Origin: Chloroflexota bacterium
Lineage (GTDB): Bacteria > Chloroflexota > Anaerolineae > Anaerolineales > Anaerolineaceae
Assembly: GCA_016838895.1 (NCBI GenBank)
Contig: JAEKNU010000009.1
Location: 1 to 64,000 of the forward strand
Reading direction: 5' to 3'
Length of the DNA: 64,000 nucleotides
Part shown: positions 1-9,270 of the stretch, piece after piece
Position numbering within the stretch: position 1 is the stretch's first letter
Layout of the letters: the number at the start of each line of letters is the position of its first letter
Position numbers and translations under genes: made by a program
Notes under the pieces: generated by a model
What the model saw: the letters and a program-made list of their open reading frames with translations, nothing else
Told to the model about the DNA's origin: nothing
Databases searched by the model: none

Positions 1-45
1 GCAAATCCCCACAGCTATTTGTGAGGATTTGCTTCTCTTTTTTAT
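1..45 (+). terminator. Rho-independent terminator of a gene left of the window
   Basis: GCAAATCC at 1-8 pairs with GGATTTGC at 25-32, with a further CACA/TGTG pairing inside (10-13 with 20-23) and a six-base loop. A T-rich run follows at 33-47. It probably ends a plus-strand transcript that starts outside the window; the gene itself is not visible. It could also help separate that transcript from the minus-strand gene ending at 115. Confidence 0.6.
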
Positions 46-114
46 TTTGTCCTTGACATTGGGGCCAGTTTATATAACACAGCATCCTTTTATTTTTTTA
101 ATTGAATTGATTTG

Positions 115-1350
115 CTAAAAGATTGGGGCGATAAAATGGAATTCCTCATCTTTCAGGTTGCGTACGTGATTCAGGATAGCATCAAGTTGTTTGCGGTCAT
201 AATAACGTGTTCCTTGCATTACAGCCTGAATCTTATTTGTATTGCGAATATTAGCCAGAGGATTCTCATCCAGAATGACTAGATCAGCATCGAAACCTTT
301 TCGCAGCATCCCTTTTTCCTCTTCCAGCCCTATATATTTTGCAGGATTTACCGTTGCGGATTTAAGTGCCTCATAGGGGGTTCGGCCATATAGGGTGACA
401 AGTTTATAAAGCTCTTCGTGCAATGAAAATCCGCAGATTATGCCCGGATACATCGTATCGCTGCCAGCCAAATATTGATCTGAATAGGTCATAAATGTTT
501 TTCCACGGTTGATGACGACATTTATATCAGGACGTAAGTCTCTTTTTTTATAACCTGCTATGATTTTTTTATTGCGATCTTCCCAAAATTCCCTTAATGG
601 ACCAGGGACATACTCATAATATGCTAAATCGTTTAGTTGTTTTCCATTCCATACATAATCTGGAAGTGTTTCACAAACAACCTGGGTTGGACAAAACCAC
701 ATACCACCTTTTGCAAGATATTCAATATCTGCATCATGGCGCGGTAAACTGCTGCTATGTTCACAACAATGATATCCCCAATCGCACAGGGTTTTTGCGT
801 CTACAGGATAACTCATATGACCGCATACCTTGATACCGCAATCCCTGGCTGTTTCCATTAATCGTTGCAAATGATCCGGTTCGATGGATGGATAGGTTTT
901 TACCCAACGAAATCCGTCGTTAATGGTGTTATATACCGCTTCTTCTGCTTCTTGAAGGGAGGAGATATAAACGCGATTATCGACTTTATCTATTGCTTTG
1001 ACACCATCAATGATAGGGCCGGATGAGTATATATAGGGTCCGATCTTTGTTCCATCACGTATTTCACTATCTAATACATTATGCTCTGCAGTACCACACA
1101 AATTACGAACACCTGTAATACCATTGGCGATAAATAACTCGCCCATCTCACTGGTATTGAGATGGGCATGTGCGTCAAATAATCCTGGTATAAGATATTT
1201 TCCTGTGCAGTCGATTGTTATTGCATTTTCCGCAGGTATATTTTTCCCAATGTTTACTATGATACCTTTCTCGACCAGTACATCGGTTAAATATAAAATC
1301 TCATCGGTTTTCATGGTCAGCACATTTGCCCGTTGGAAAAGATATTTCAT
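115..1350 (-). CDS. Metal-dependent amidohydrolase (imidazolonepropionase/Xaa-Pro dipeptidase-like)
   Basis: A 411-residue amidohydrolase-superfamily enzyme, expected to hydrolyse an amide or peptide-like bond in the cytoplasm. It has the N-terminal beta-sandwich and the HAH metal site at residues 61-63 (GLFDAHAHLN). Further likely ligands are a lysine in WVKTYP, histidines in CGHMSYP and CCEHSS, and the aspartate in AGSDTMYPG, a pattern of the binuclear subgroup that includes imidazolonepropionase and prolidase-like enzymes. ATG at 1350 is chosen over an upstream TTG because GGAG lies 7 bases before it. It is the last gene of the minus-strand unit that also holds a peptide-binding protein and an M42 aminopeptidase, so a role in breaking down imported peptides or N-modified amino acids fits. 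The exact substrate is unknown. Confidence 0.8.
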   Translation of the reverse strand: MKYLFQRANVLTMKTDEILYLTDVLVEKGIIVNIGKNIPAENAITIDCTGKYLIPGLFDAHAHLNTSEMGELFIANGITGVRNLCGTAEHNVLDSEIRDGTKIGPYIYSSGPIIDGVKAIDKVDNRVYISSLQEAEEAVYNTINDGFRWVKTYPSIEPDHLQRLMETARDCGIKVCGHMSYPVDAKTLCDWGYHCCEHSSSLPRHDADIEYLAKGGMWFCPTQVVCETLPDYVWNGKQLNDLAYYEYVPGPLREFWEDRNKKIIAGYKKRDLRPDINVVINRGKTFMTYSDQYLAGSDTMYPGIICGFSLHEELYKLVTLYGRTPYEALKSATVNPAKYIGLEEEKGMLRKGFDADLVILDENPLANIRNTNKIQAVMQGTRYYDRKQLDAILNHVRNLKDEEFHFIAPIF

Positions 1351-1377
1351 AATATTACTCCTGCACAAAATGATAAT

Positions 1378-2967
1378 TTACCAGGCAAAATCATAAACGT
1401 AGTATCGGCCTTCCAGTGCAAACGGATGACAAGTTAATGCATCACTGTGAGCGTACAAACCTTCAGTGTTATACATAATCACATATACAGCGTCTTCTTG
1501 TACTTTGGTGAATATTTGATTATAGATATCATACCGCTCATTTTCATCCACAGCGGCAACCGCATCGTCGAATAACTTTTCAATTTCCGGGTTTGAATAT
1601 CTGGCATTATTGGCCGCCCCAATGTAATCACTCTTGAATGCCAGCTCAAATTCCTGGGTATTTCCTTCAAGGCTCATAGCCAAAACGGAAATGCCATAAT
1701 CTCCCCCCAGGAGTTTATCGAGATAAGCATTGAATTCCAGAATTTCCAGGGTAATATTTAGGCCGATATTGGATAGATCGTTTTGCAAAATTTGAGCCTG
1801 AGTTGAATAGCTTTCGGCAACGTACATGGTTCCCAGGTCATAGGGAGTTGTGATCCCCAATTCTTCCAACAATGCTTCTGATTTTTCCGGATTATAATCG
1901 TAGACCGGTTGAGTTTCGGAGTATCCAAAGCGCAATGGACTGAGGATGTTGGAGTTAGGCGTGCCGAAACCATCTAATGCCAGATCAACCATGTTTTGGC
2001 GATCAATCGCATAGGCAACTGCCTGACGGAATTTTGTTTCACTAAAAGGATATTTTTCATGATTCATGGCAACAAAACCAAAGCGGGACATGGGGACAGT
2101 TTCGATGACAATCCCTTCTACATCCTCTAAATTGCTAAAATTGGATTCTGAGATGGAAGCGAAATCAATTTCTCCAGTTTGCATGGCTACAGCTACAGTA
2201 GCGTTATCTGAGAGGATTTTGAATGTGATATTTGTGATGCCAGCTTTGCCAAGATAATATGCATCGTATGCTTCAAGTACAATCTTACTGCCCAATTCAT
2301 GGCTGACAAATTTATACGGGCCGCTACCGATTGGATCACTTGCGAATACTTCGGCGCTGACCGATTCATAATATGCTTTTGAGGCAATATGCATATCAAC
2401 AATATTTTCAAAGAAAGGCGAGTATACGGTTTCTGTGGTGAAAGCGATGGTGTAATCATCGATGATTTCAATCTCTTTCATACCGGTTACTCTTGCATTT
2501 TGGTAAATGGATTGTTCGTATAATTCAGCGCTGAATTTTACATCCTCGGCAGTTAATGGGCTGCCATCGTGAAAGGTCACATCATCACGAAGATGGAAGG
2601 TGTATGTTAATCCATCCTCACTGATCTCGTAACTGGCTGCGATACGTGGTTCTGGTGTGGTGGAACCATCCAGCGTGATGAACATTAACGGATCATAGAT
2701 CTGATTGTCGATGTCCATTTCATTACTGGTGCTGGTATCAGTTGGATGCAGTGTTGCAACATCGGTATCAATAGCGATGATGATATCAGTCCTTGCTTCC
2801 GCTTCACTTACAGCATCCTGTGCTTCATTGTTTTCCGTAGTTGTACCGGATTGAGCGTCGGTGACAGTGTTGGCGTTGTTACCAGTGGCAGGATTATTAC
2901 CGGCACAACCAGCTAAAAGCGTCAACAAAATCACAAAAGACATGAGTAATGCAATTGATTTTTTCAT
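1378..2967 (-). CDS. Peptide/nickel-type ABC transporter substrate-binding lipoprotein (SBP family 5)
   Basis: A 529-residue extracellular solute-binding protein of the oligopeptide/dipeptide/nickel family. Residues 1-20 form a lipoprotein signal peptide with lipobox LAGC (Cys21), followed by a polar Asn/Thr/Glu linker and then the family-5 fold: the YEISEDGLTYTFHLRDDVTFHDGSPLTAEDV stretch (typical signature, near residues 110-140) and the AVAYAIDRQNMVDLALDGFG region. It should capture peptides or related solutes outside the membrane and deliver them to the permease pair encoded at 6437-8261. It is encoded on the opposite strand from its permeases, in one unit with a peptidase and an amidohydrolase, which supports peptide import. 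An AAGGAGAAA Shine-Dalgarno sequence precedes ATG at 2967. Confidence 0.88.
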   Translation of the reverse strand: MKKSIALLMSFVILLTLLAGCAGNNPATGNNANTVTDAQSGTTTENNEAQDAVSEAEARTDIIIAIDTDVATLHPTDTSTSNEMDIDNQIYDPLMFITLDGSTTPEPRIAASYEISEDGLTYTFHLRDDVTFHDGSPLTAEDVKFSAELYEQSIYQNARVTGMKEIEIIDDYTIAFTTETVYSPFFENIVDMHIASKAYYESVSAEVFASDPIGSGPYKFVSHELGSKIVLEAYDAYYLGKAGITNITFKILSDNATVAVAMQTGEIDFASISESNFSNLEDVEGIVIETVPMSRFGFVAMNHEKYPFSETKFRQAVAYAIDRQNMVDLALDGFGTPNSNILSPLRFGYSETQPVYDYNPEKSEALLEELGITTPYDLGTMYVAESYSTQAQILQNDLSNIGLNITLEILEFNAYLDKLLGGDYGISVLAMSLEGNTQEFELAFKSDYIGAANNARYSNPEIEKLFDDAVAAVDENERYDIYNQIFTKVQEDAVYVIMYNTEGLYAHSDALTCHPFALEGRYYVYDFAW

Positions 2968-3012
2968 TTTTCTTTCTCCTTAAATTAAATCACCTCTTCA
3001 GAAGGTGTACTT

Positions 3013-4017
3013 CTATTCTTCAAAGTTGAATGTACGAGCAGTATATCGATCAATCAGGTCAACCGCTGCTCGCAGATCATCTTTTGAGATAACAGCACTT
3101 TGACTATGTGGATACCTGGTAATGACTGAAATGGCAGCAACGCGTACGCCATAATGCGAACGATTAATGCTGGAACTATCTGTACCACCTCTATCCATTA
3201 CATCCCGTTGATATTTAATGTTGTTTTCCTCACAACAAGCGATCATTTCATCGACTAAATATTCATCCAGCATTGCAGAAGGATCGCCTAATTTCACGCC
3301 GACACCATCACCTACGGCATTACTGCCTTCAAGGTCTGAGGGGTAAAAATGGTCGGGCGATATATCAATGGAGAGGCCAATATCCGGTTTTATTTTTTCT
3401 GCAGCAACGGCAGCCCCTCGGCAACCAACCTCTTCCTGAACAGTGAAAACATAATACACATCATTGGTTTGGACACCTTTGTTGCGCGCCAATGCTTCGA
3501 TGAGCAAATAACAACCTACGCGATTATCCAGTGATTTTGCACAAATCCTTCCATTTTGTAATTCATGAAATGCGCCCACAAAACCGCAATAATCACCTAC
3601 TTTGATATGTTTTTGTGTTTCATCTTTACTGGTGCAACCAATATCAACAAATAATTTACTGACATTATTTTGGGCTTCTTCTATGCTCCCAACACAACCT
3701 ACTACACCAATGACTCCGTTTTGAAAAAAAACTTTATCGTTATATATGGAACTTGCCCAAACCCAGCCAACTTTGCAAACGCGGATCCGACCATCAGATT
3801 CAATTTTAGTGACTTGAAATCCAATTTCGTCCATATGGGCAGCCAGCATTATTTTTTTACCTTGCCCTGAACCTTTTTTAAGCACAATTAGATTACCCAT
3901 TGCATCGGTGTAAATTTCATCTGCATAGGATTCAACTTTCTGTTTGATGATTTGACGAATATGTTTCTCGCGACCTGCAACACCCCAGGCCTGTGTGAGC
4001 TCTTTTAGTGTTTCCAT
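3013..4017 (-). CDS. M42 family metallo-aminopeptidase
   Basis: A 334-residue M42 peptidase, normal length for the family, which forms large tetrahedral cytoplasmic complexes that trim amino acids from short peptides. The two-metal site is visible: H61 and D63 in AAHMDEIGF, the aspartate in SLDNRVGCYL (bridging ligand), the glutamate pair in VQEEVGCRGA (catalytic base and ligand), the aspartate in SIDISPDH, and the C-terminal histidine in RYPHSQSAV. It lies directly downstream of the ferredoxin gene and upstream of the peptide-binding protein, so it probably hydrolyses peptides imported by the neighbouring Dpp-like system. Some M42 members were once described as endoglucanases; the conserved metal site and neighbours favour peptidase. 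Confidence 0.88.
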   Translation of the reverse strand: METLKELTQAWGVAGREKHIRQIIKQKVESYADEIYTDAMGNLIVLKKGSGQGKKIMLAAHMDEIGFQVTKIESDGRIRVCKVGWVWASSIYNDKVFFQNGVIGVVGCVGSIEEAQNNVSKLFVDIGCTSKDETQKHIKVGDYCGFVGAFHELQNGRICAKSLDNRVGCYLLIEALARNKGVQTNDVYYVFTVQEEVGCRGAAVAAEKIKPDIGLSIDISPDHFYPSDLEGSNAVGDGVGVKLGDPSAMLDEYLVDEMIACCEENNIKYQRDVMDRGGTDSSSINRSHYGVRVAAISVITRYPHSQSAVISKDDLRAAVDLIDRYTARTFNFEE

Positions 4018-4023
4018 GAATAA

Positions 4024-4311
4024 TCACTCCTTCTTCAGCAGGCTGTTTTTTTCAACCCAGCGTACCTGGTTCATCAATGGGTGGTGCATTTTGATTGCAT
4101 CCACAGGGCATTCCATCACACAACAACCGCAATACCAACATTCTTCAGGATATGCGACCAGTGGCGGTTTCCCTTTGGTATTATTTGGAATTAATAGATC
4201 GATTTGACAGGCTTCTACACATCGATTGCAGCCGATACAGCGGTTTTCATCATAGGTGATCGGTGTGGCAGGCTGTACGGTACGGATGACGAATTCAGTA
4301 CTGCTCATCAT
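4024..4311 (-). CDS. Two-[4Fe-4S] ferredoxin, AprB-like electron-transfer subunit
   Basis: A 95-residue ferredoxin with two cysteine motifs: CIGCNRCVEACQ in the first half and CWYCGCCVMECPVDAI in the second. Each fits CxxCxxCxxxC followed by Pro or an equivalent, enough for two [4Fe-4S] clusters. The size and the Tyr/Trp-containing second motif resemble the beta subunit of adenylylsulfate reductase-like enzymes. It overlaps the end of the flavoprotein gene by four bases (ATGA at 4308-4311), so the two products are probably translationally coupled and form a flavin/iron-sulfur oxidoreductase. The substrate is unknown; no sulfate-reduction gene is nearby. Confidence 0.85.
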   Translation of the reverse strand: MMSSTEFVIRTVQPATPITYDENRCIGCNRCVEACQIDLLIPNNTKGKPPLVAYPEECWYCGCCVMECPVDAIKMHHPLMNQVRWVEKNSLLKKE

Positions 4312-6245
4312 GCGATCTCCTCTACGTATTCCGCATTAAACTTTTCGTAATTCATTTTTATATCACCCGCATAATCAAGAGAGACTTCTTTTTGAATTAC
4401 TTTTTCACCGTCATGGCGAATGACAATAAAGGGTTTTTGCTTTTGATCGTCTTCATCAGAACGGAAAAATTCAAGTTTTTTACAATTCTGTTTTCGAGCC
4501 AAACTGGCTTGCAGAATAATTTGTGCTACAGTGAGGATGTCAAACACTTCCAGTAAGCGCATCAATTCATGAGGATTAGCAGCCGAAGTGCGTGGGATGA
4601 TATCCCTTTCGAATCGGGAAAGTTGTTCAATTCCGGAATTGAGCAATTCGTCACATTTAATTTCAGAGCAATAATTTTGCATGGTTTTGGAAATCGCTTC
4701 ATTGAGCTCTTTCCAGCTTACGCTATCTTGCGTTTGTAGATGAAGCGGTGCATAGACGCGCTGCTTTTCGGCTTCAACCTGAGGTATATGTGGCGGGACA
4801 ATAATCTCTTTACTACTTGCATAATCGGCAGCATGACGGCCGGCATAATATCCGGTGGCTGCTGCATGTCCGTAGCAATTTGATGAAAACAAGGAGTCAC
4901 CTGCAACAAATAGACCGGGCAAATTAGTTTGCAATTTCCAGTCGTTCATGAAGCCGCCTGGTAATCCAAAAAGTTGGCGTTCCTGTGGTAGAAATTCGGC
5001 ACTTGTCCAACCTACACCGTAACACTGCAAGACATGCTTGGTGGGATCAAAACCTGCATCAGTATAGTTCTTTAACACGGGCACGTTGGTTTTCCCTTCC
5101 TGGCCTACCATTAATCCCCATATTGCTTTGCGTTCTAATTCAGGTAAATTTGTCAGATCGGCGTAAAAGGGAAGTTTATATCCCATTTCTTTCAATTGGG
5201 CATAGGGTAGGGTTTCTGGCCCTTCATAGTCGTATTTGGCTTGTTCGATATTTCCTCCTTTGAGGAAATAATGCTGACCTTTAGCCGGATAAAAACGAGA
5301 TTTGACATCCGGCAATATGTTTCCATCTCGATCAGCATAGGGAATTTCGCGACTATTGGCATCCACTAAAGATGCCGGATACCATGTATTGTGATTATTC
5401 CCTGCACTATAAGGTGGATATGAACGTCCGGCCGCAGAGAATTCTGCCCGAACTGATTTTTCCATCATATTAAATTCGGCGCCGACTCGCCAGCCCATCG
5501 CATGACCATCACCGATACACTGCAAAGGGCGGAATTCACATAATCCGGGATAGGCCGCCGAGAACAGCCATACTCTGGCAGGGCGAGACATAGCGATAAT
5601 ATTGGCTTTTCCGGAAAGGACATAAAACTTCCCTGTTCGGGTATGCAGGCCTGTGGCACCAATGCACTCCGTTCCATTTTTTCCATCCTTGGTTAAGAGT
5701 GATGTCACCATGACTCGATCAAGAATGGTGACACCTAATCGTTTGAGTTCCTTTTCCATGGCTGGTTTGAATGTTGTGCCCCAAATACGTAAGGTGAAGC
5801 GGTTTTTGTAATCGTAGGCAAAAAGTAATTTTGTGGCTTCATCGCGAAAATCCGCGCCTATAAATTCATCTTCTGTATCGCGAATCTTTCCACCCATCTG
5901 TTCAATATCCAACATACGGTCCCAACCCTCGCGACACTCAATGTAATGGGAAATGGCATTGTTATAGCCATCGTTGTCGTCCAACATGGCATTAACCAAT
6001 TCCTCCGGCGACACGCCAGAACATGGGTTGGTGGTTGCTGATTCCCAATGGTCGCAACCGGAACCACCAGCACCGCTGCGTTTTGTGCCCCCTTTTTCAA
6101 CCAGTACGACTTTTTGTCCTTTGCGTGCTGCAGCAATGGCAGCCATACAACCGGCGATACCCCCCCCTAATACAAGAACATCAGCGGAAATTTGTTCATA
6201 TTCGGAAATTTCTGACCGATAAGGCCATTTCAATTCATTTTGCAC
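4308..6245 (-). CDS. FAD-dependent oxidoreductase, AprA/fumarate-reductase flavoprotein-like
   Basis: A 645-residue flavoprotein of the succinate dehydrogenase/fumarate reductase/AprA family. The N-terminal dinucleotide fold is clear (ADVLVLGGGIAGCMAAIAA, then VVLVEKGG and GSGCDHW), and a second FAD contact is near LPGLFVAGDSLFSSNCYGHA. The C-terminal helical domain is also present. GTG at 6245 is preferred because AAAGGA lies 6 bases upstream; a TTG at 6260 is the alternative. It heads the minus-strand unit and is coupled to the two-cluster ferredoxin. The pair could oxidise or reduce an organic acid or amino-acid-derived substrate made from imported peptides. This is inference; true adenylylsulfate reductase is unlikely because sat and dsr genes are absent. 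Confidence 0.82.
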   Translation of the reverse strand: MQNELKWPYRSEISEYEQISADVLVLGGGIAGCMAAIAAARKGQKVVLVEKGGTKRSGAGGSGCDHWESATTNPCSGVSPEELVNAMLDDNDGYNNAISHYIECREGWDRMLDIEQMGGKIRDTEDEFIGADFRDEATKLLFAYDYKNRFTLRIWGTTFKPAMEKELKRLGVTILDRVMVTSLLTKDGKNGTECIGATGLHTRTGKFYVLSGKANIIAMSRPARVWLFSAAYPGLCEFRPLQCIGDGHAMGWRVGAEFNMMEKSVRAEFSAAGRSYPPYSAGNNHNTWYPASLVDANSREIPYADRDGNILPDVKSRFYPAKGQHYFLKGGNIEQAKYDYEGPETLPYAQLKEMGYKLPFYADLTNLPELERKAIWGLMVGQEGKTNVPVLKNYTDAGFDPTKHVLQCYGVGWTSAEFLPQERQLFGLPGGFMNDWKLQTNLPGLFVAGDSLFSSNCYGHAAATGYYAGRHAADYASSKEIIVPPHIPQVEAEKQRVYAPLHLQTQDSVSWKELNEAISKTMQNYCSEIKCDELLNSGIEQLSRFERDIIPRTSAANPHELMRLLEVFDILTVAQIILQASLARKQNCKKLEFFRSDEDDQKQKPFIVIRHDGEKVIQKEVSLDYAGDIKMNYEKFNAEYVEEIA

Positions 6246-6327
6246 AATTATTCCTTTCAATACCTATGATGGGCTCAGATTCTAGAAAAGCGATAAAAAA
6301 TATGAAAAACAACATTGCATTTTGTAT

Positions 6328-6394
6328 ATCATAACCAAACAAATTATATTTTGCAACATATATTGTTGACTTATTTTTCTGATTCGTGTAAACT
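6328..6394. promoter_or_regulatory. Back-to-back promoters of the peptide locus
   Basis: On the plus strand TTGACT (6366-6371) and TAAACT (6389-6394) are separated by 17 bases and would drive the permease operon. On the minus strand TTGCAA (6356-6351) and TATGAT (6333-6328), also 17 bases apart, would drive the flavoprotein operon. The two -35 elements are 9 bases apart, so a single bound regulator could control both units. No operator was recognised. Confidence 0.5.
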
Positions 6395-6436
6395 TAGGAA
6401 AAGTTTCGCTATCCCCTAATAATCGAGATAACCAAA

Positions 6437-7378
6437 ATGCATAAATACATCGTCAAGCGATTGCTGCTAACTATACCGGTACTTATTGGAGCAGCTTTTT
6501 TGGTTTTTACTATCATGTCATTGACACCAGGCGATCCAGGTACATTGATCCTGGGTATGACAGCCGACAAAGCAGATATTGCTACATTGAATGCAGAATT
6601 CGGATATGATCAGCCGTTTCTGATTCGGTTTATCAACTATTTGAAAGATATTGTATTTCATTTTGATTTTGGCGTGTCTTATCGAACGCGAACACCAGTC
6701 TTTACCGAGATTATGTCCCGATTTCCGAATACATTTTATTTGGCAGTTTCATCAATGATACTTAGCGCCTTATTGGGTGTTTCATTAGGAATTCTCTCGG
6801 CGGTTATGCAATACTCTGTACTCGATAATATATTTACTATGCTCGCCATGTTCTTTGCCGCCATTCCGGGTTTTTGGTTGGGGTTAATGCTCATGCTGCT
6901 CTTCTCATTAAAATTAGGGTGGCTTCCTTCGAATGGGGTGGATACATGGAGACATTTTGTATTACCAACAATTACCCTTTCAATGGGAGGCGCAGCAGGG
7001 CTATTACGCCTTACACGTTCCACTATGTTGGAAACCATCCGCCAGGACTATATTCGCACAGCGCGCAGTAAGGGGGCTTCAGAGAAAACTGTTATTTGGA
7101 AACATGCCCTTAAAAATGCACTGTTACCGGTAATAACCTCGTTAGGAATGAATTTTGGTGCCTCACTTGGCGGTGCCATTATTATCGAGATGGTTTTTGG
7201 AATGCCTGGATTAGGAACTTATATTGTGACTTCAATTCGACAGAAAGATGTACCCGCAGTGCTGGCCAGTACTTTATTGCTCGCTACACTATTCTGTTTG
7301 ATTATGTTGGCTGTGGATATTTTCTATGCTTTCATTGATCCACGGATTAAAGCCAAGTATGCCAAACAAGGAGGCTGA
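6437..7378 (+). CDS. Peptide ABC transporter permease, DppB/OppB type
   Basis: A 313-residue inner-membrane permease with about six membrane segments. The N-terminus (KRLLLTIPVLIGAAFLVFTIM then LTPGDPG) is the standard DppB start, and the cytoplasmic EAA loop is seen in DYIRTARSKGASEKTVIWKHALKNA-type sequence around residues 200-230. It should pair with the next gene product to make the membrane channel for peptides delivered by the lipoprotein encoded at 1378-2967. First gene of the plus-strand unit; its Shine-Dalgarno sequence is weak. Substrate may be di- or oligopeptides; nickel cannot be excluded by sequence alone. Confidence 0.9.
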   Translation: MHKYIVKRLLLTIPVLIGAAFLVFTIMSLTPGDPGTLILGMTADKADIATLNAEFGYDQPFLIRFINYLKDIVFHFDFGVSYRTRTPVFTEIMSRFPNTFYLAVSSMILSALLGVSLGILSAVMQYSVLDNIFTMLAMFFAAIPGFWLGLMLMLLFSLKLGWLPSNGVDTWRHFVLPTITLSMGGAAGLLRLTRSTMLETIRQDYIRTARSKGASEKTVIWKHALKNALLPVITSLGMNFGASLGGAIIIEMVFGMPGLGTYIVTSIRQKDVPAVLASTLLLATLFCLIMLAVDIFYAFIDPRIKAKYAKQGG

Positions 7379-7382
7379 CATC

Positions 7383-8261
7383 GTGACTGCCCTTAGAGAT
7401 GGATTAAGACCAAAGAAAAACAGTCAACTAAAAGAAGTTTGGCGACGTTTCAGAAAAAGTAAAACAGCAACTATCGGTCTGGTTTTACTGGTTTTTATTG
7501 TTTTTGTAGCAATCTTTGCTGATGTGATTACACCGTATGAAAATGCCATCGCACAGATCGGTAAGGAGCGTTTGCAATCACCTGACCTAACTCATTGGTT
7601 TGGTACCGATCAATTGGGCCGCGATCTGTATGCGCGGGTTGTACATGGTTCACGCTATTCTTTATTGATTGGCGTTTCGACAAGTTTGATTTCATTACTA
7701 ATTGGTGGGTTCTTAGGTGCAACCTGTGGGTATTATGGTGGCAAACTGGACAATATCGTCATGCGTTTTATGGATGTCGTTATGTCCATTCCACCTGTTT
7801 TACTCTCATTGGCTGTGGTGGCTGCATTAGGTGCTGATCTGAGAAACCTTTTGATTGCCATTACGATATCCTGTATACCCAGTACAGTGCGCTTGATTCG
7901 TGCCGTTGTACTAACAGTGGTAGATTACGATTATATTGAGGCCGCCAGTTCCTATGGTGCAAGTAACTTTCGCATTATCATCAAGTACGTATTACCAAAT
8001 GCTATGGGGCCAATTATTGTCAATACCACAATGGGTATTGCTACGATGATTCTTTCCGCAGCAGGCCTGTCTTTTATTGGTATGGGTGTACAGCCGCCAT
8101 CGCCCGAATGGGGAAGTCTGCTTTCTGAGGCGCGTCAATATATGTTCAAAGCACCATATTTATTATATTTTCCTGGTTGTGCTATTTTACTTTCCGCGCT
8201 TAGTTTCAACCTTGTTGGTGACGGGCTTCGTGATGCGCTTGATCCGCGTCTGAAAAATTAA
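7383..8261 (+). CDS. Peptide ABC transporter permease, DppC/OppC type
   Basis: A 292-residue permease with the N-terminal cytoplasmic segment and about six membrane spans typical of DppC. Diagnostic sequence is HWFGTDQLGRDLYARVVHG, and the EAA loop is in DYIEAASSYGASNFRIIIKY. GTG at 7383 is chosen because AAGGAGG lies at 7368-7374; an in-frame start at 7326 would overlap the DppB gene by 53 bases without a comparable ribosome site. The product forms a heterodimer with the DppB-like permease and is served by the two ATPases that follow. Confidence 0.9.
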   Translation: MTALRDGLRPKKNSQLKEVWRRFRKSKTATIGLVLLVFIVFVAIFADVITPYENAIAQIGKERLQSPDLTHWFGTDQLGRDLYARVVHGSRYSLLIGVSTSLISLLIGGFLGATCGYYGGKLDNIVMRFMDVVMSIPPVLLSLAVVAALGADLRNLLIAITISCIPSTVRLIRAVVLTVVDYDYIEAASSYGASNFRIIIKYVLPNAMGPIIVNTTMGIATMILSAAGLSFIGMGVQPPSPEWGSLLSEARQYMFKAPYLLYFPGCAILLSALSFNLVGDGLRDALDPRLKN

Positions 8262-8277
8262 GGATAGGAAGAAAACC

Positions 8278-9270
8278 ATGACGGAAACTCTACTTGAAAT
8301 CAGGGACCTGAGTGTTCTTTATAAAACAGATCTTGAAACAGTTTATGCTGTGAATGGCATTTCTTTAAAATTAAATAGAGGTGAAACCCTGGGCATTGTA
8401 GGTGAAACTGGTGCTGGGAAAACAACAACTGCCCTATCCATTTTGCGATTACTTCCTGATCGCACAGCACAGATTACGGGCGGGCAAATTTTATTTTCTG
8501 AAACCGATTTACTTTTATTGGAAGAGAATAGCATGAGAAAAATCCGTGGAAAGAAGATTTCTATGGTTTTTCAGGATCCAATGACTGCGCTTAACCCGGT
8601 CATCCCCATTGGTGAGCAAATTGCTGAGGCACTATTACTACACAATGAAGATCATGCAGATCATCAGAAAATTAACGAACGTGTTGAGGAAAGCCTTGAA
8701 ATGGTTGGCATACCTGCCTCCCGGAAAACGGATTATCCACATCAGTTTTCTGGCGGGATGAAACAAAGAGTGATTATTGCTATTGCCCTGGCTTGTAACC
8801 CTGAATTGCTCATCGCGGATGAGCCAACAACTGCATTGGATGTAACGATTCAGGCGCAAGTCCTGGCAATGATGAATGCACTGAGAGAAAAGCTGAATAC
8901 GGCAATGATTATGATTACGCATGATTTAGGAATTGTTGCTGAAACATGCGATCATGTAGCCGTAATGTATGCTGGTGAAATTATTGAATATGGAACGATG
9001 GAAGATATATTTTCGAATGAAGATCATCATCCTTATACCGTAGGTTTGTTTGGATCAATTCCGGATTTGGAAGGGGATGAAAAACGACTTTCACCGATAG
9101 AGGGTTTGATGCCTGATCCGACTGATTTGCCGCCTGGGTGCAAGTTTTCTCCACGCTGCCCGAAATGCATGGCGATTTGTAAAACGACTGCACCAAATCT
9201 GCATACTCACAATACCCATAAAATTGCGTGTCATCTTTTTGGAAACAGTGATACGGGGAGTGTGGTATGA
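8278..9270 (+). CDS. Peptide ABC transporter ATP-binding protein, DppD/OppD type
   Basis: A 330-residue ATPase. Walker A is [10 protein letters not shown] (near residues 42-51), the signature is FSGGMKQR, and Walker B is [14 protein letters not shown], followed by the switch histidine in MITHDLG. The C-terminal oligopeptide-transporter extension has four cysteines in [15 protein letters not shown] and another in IACHLF, the arrangement that binds an iron-sulfur cluster in some DppD proteins. It energises peptide uptake together with the following ATPase, with which it overlaps by four bases (ATGA at 9267-9270). Confidence 0.9.
   Translation: MTETLLEIRDLSVLYKTDLETVYAVNGISLKLNRGETLGIVGETGAGKTTTALSILRLLPDRTAQITGGQILFSETDLLLLEENSMRKIRGKKISMVFQDPMTALNPVIPIGEQIAEALLLHNEDHADHQKINERVEESLEMVGIPASRKTDYPHQFSGGMKQRVIIAIALACNPELLIADEPTTALDVTIQAQVLAMMNALREKLNTAMIMITHDLGIVAETCDHVAVMYAGEIIEYGTMEDIFSNEDHHPYTVGLFGSIPDLEGDEKRLSPIEGLMPDPTDLPPGCKFSPRCPKCMAICKTTAPNLHTHNTHKIACHLFGNSDTGSVV

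Noticed and set aside
4024-6245. Dissimilatory adenylylsulfate reductase (AprAB)
   Set aside because: Neighbours are peptide-use genes and no sulfate-reduction gene is present; resemblance is of family level only.
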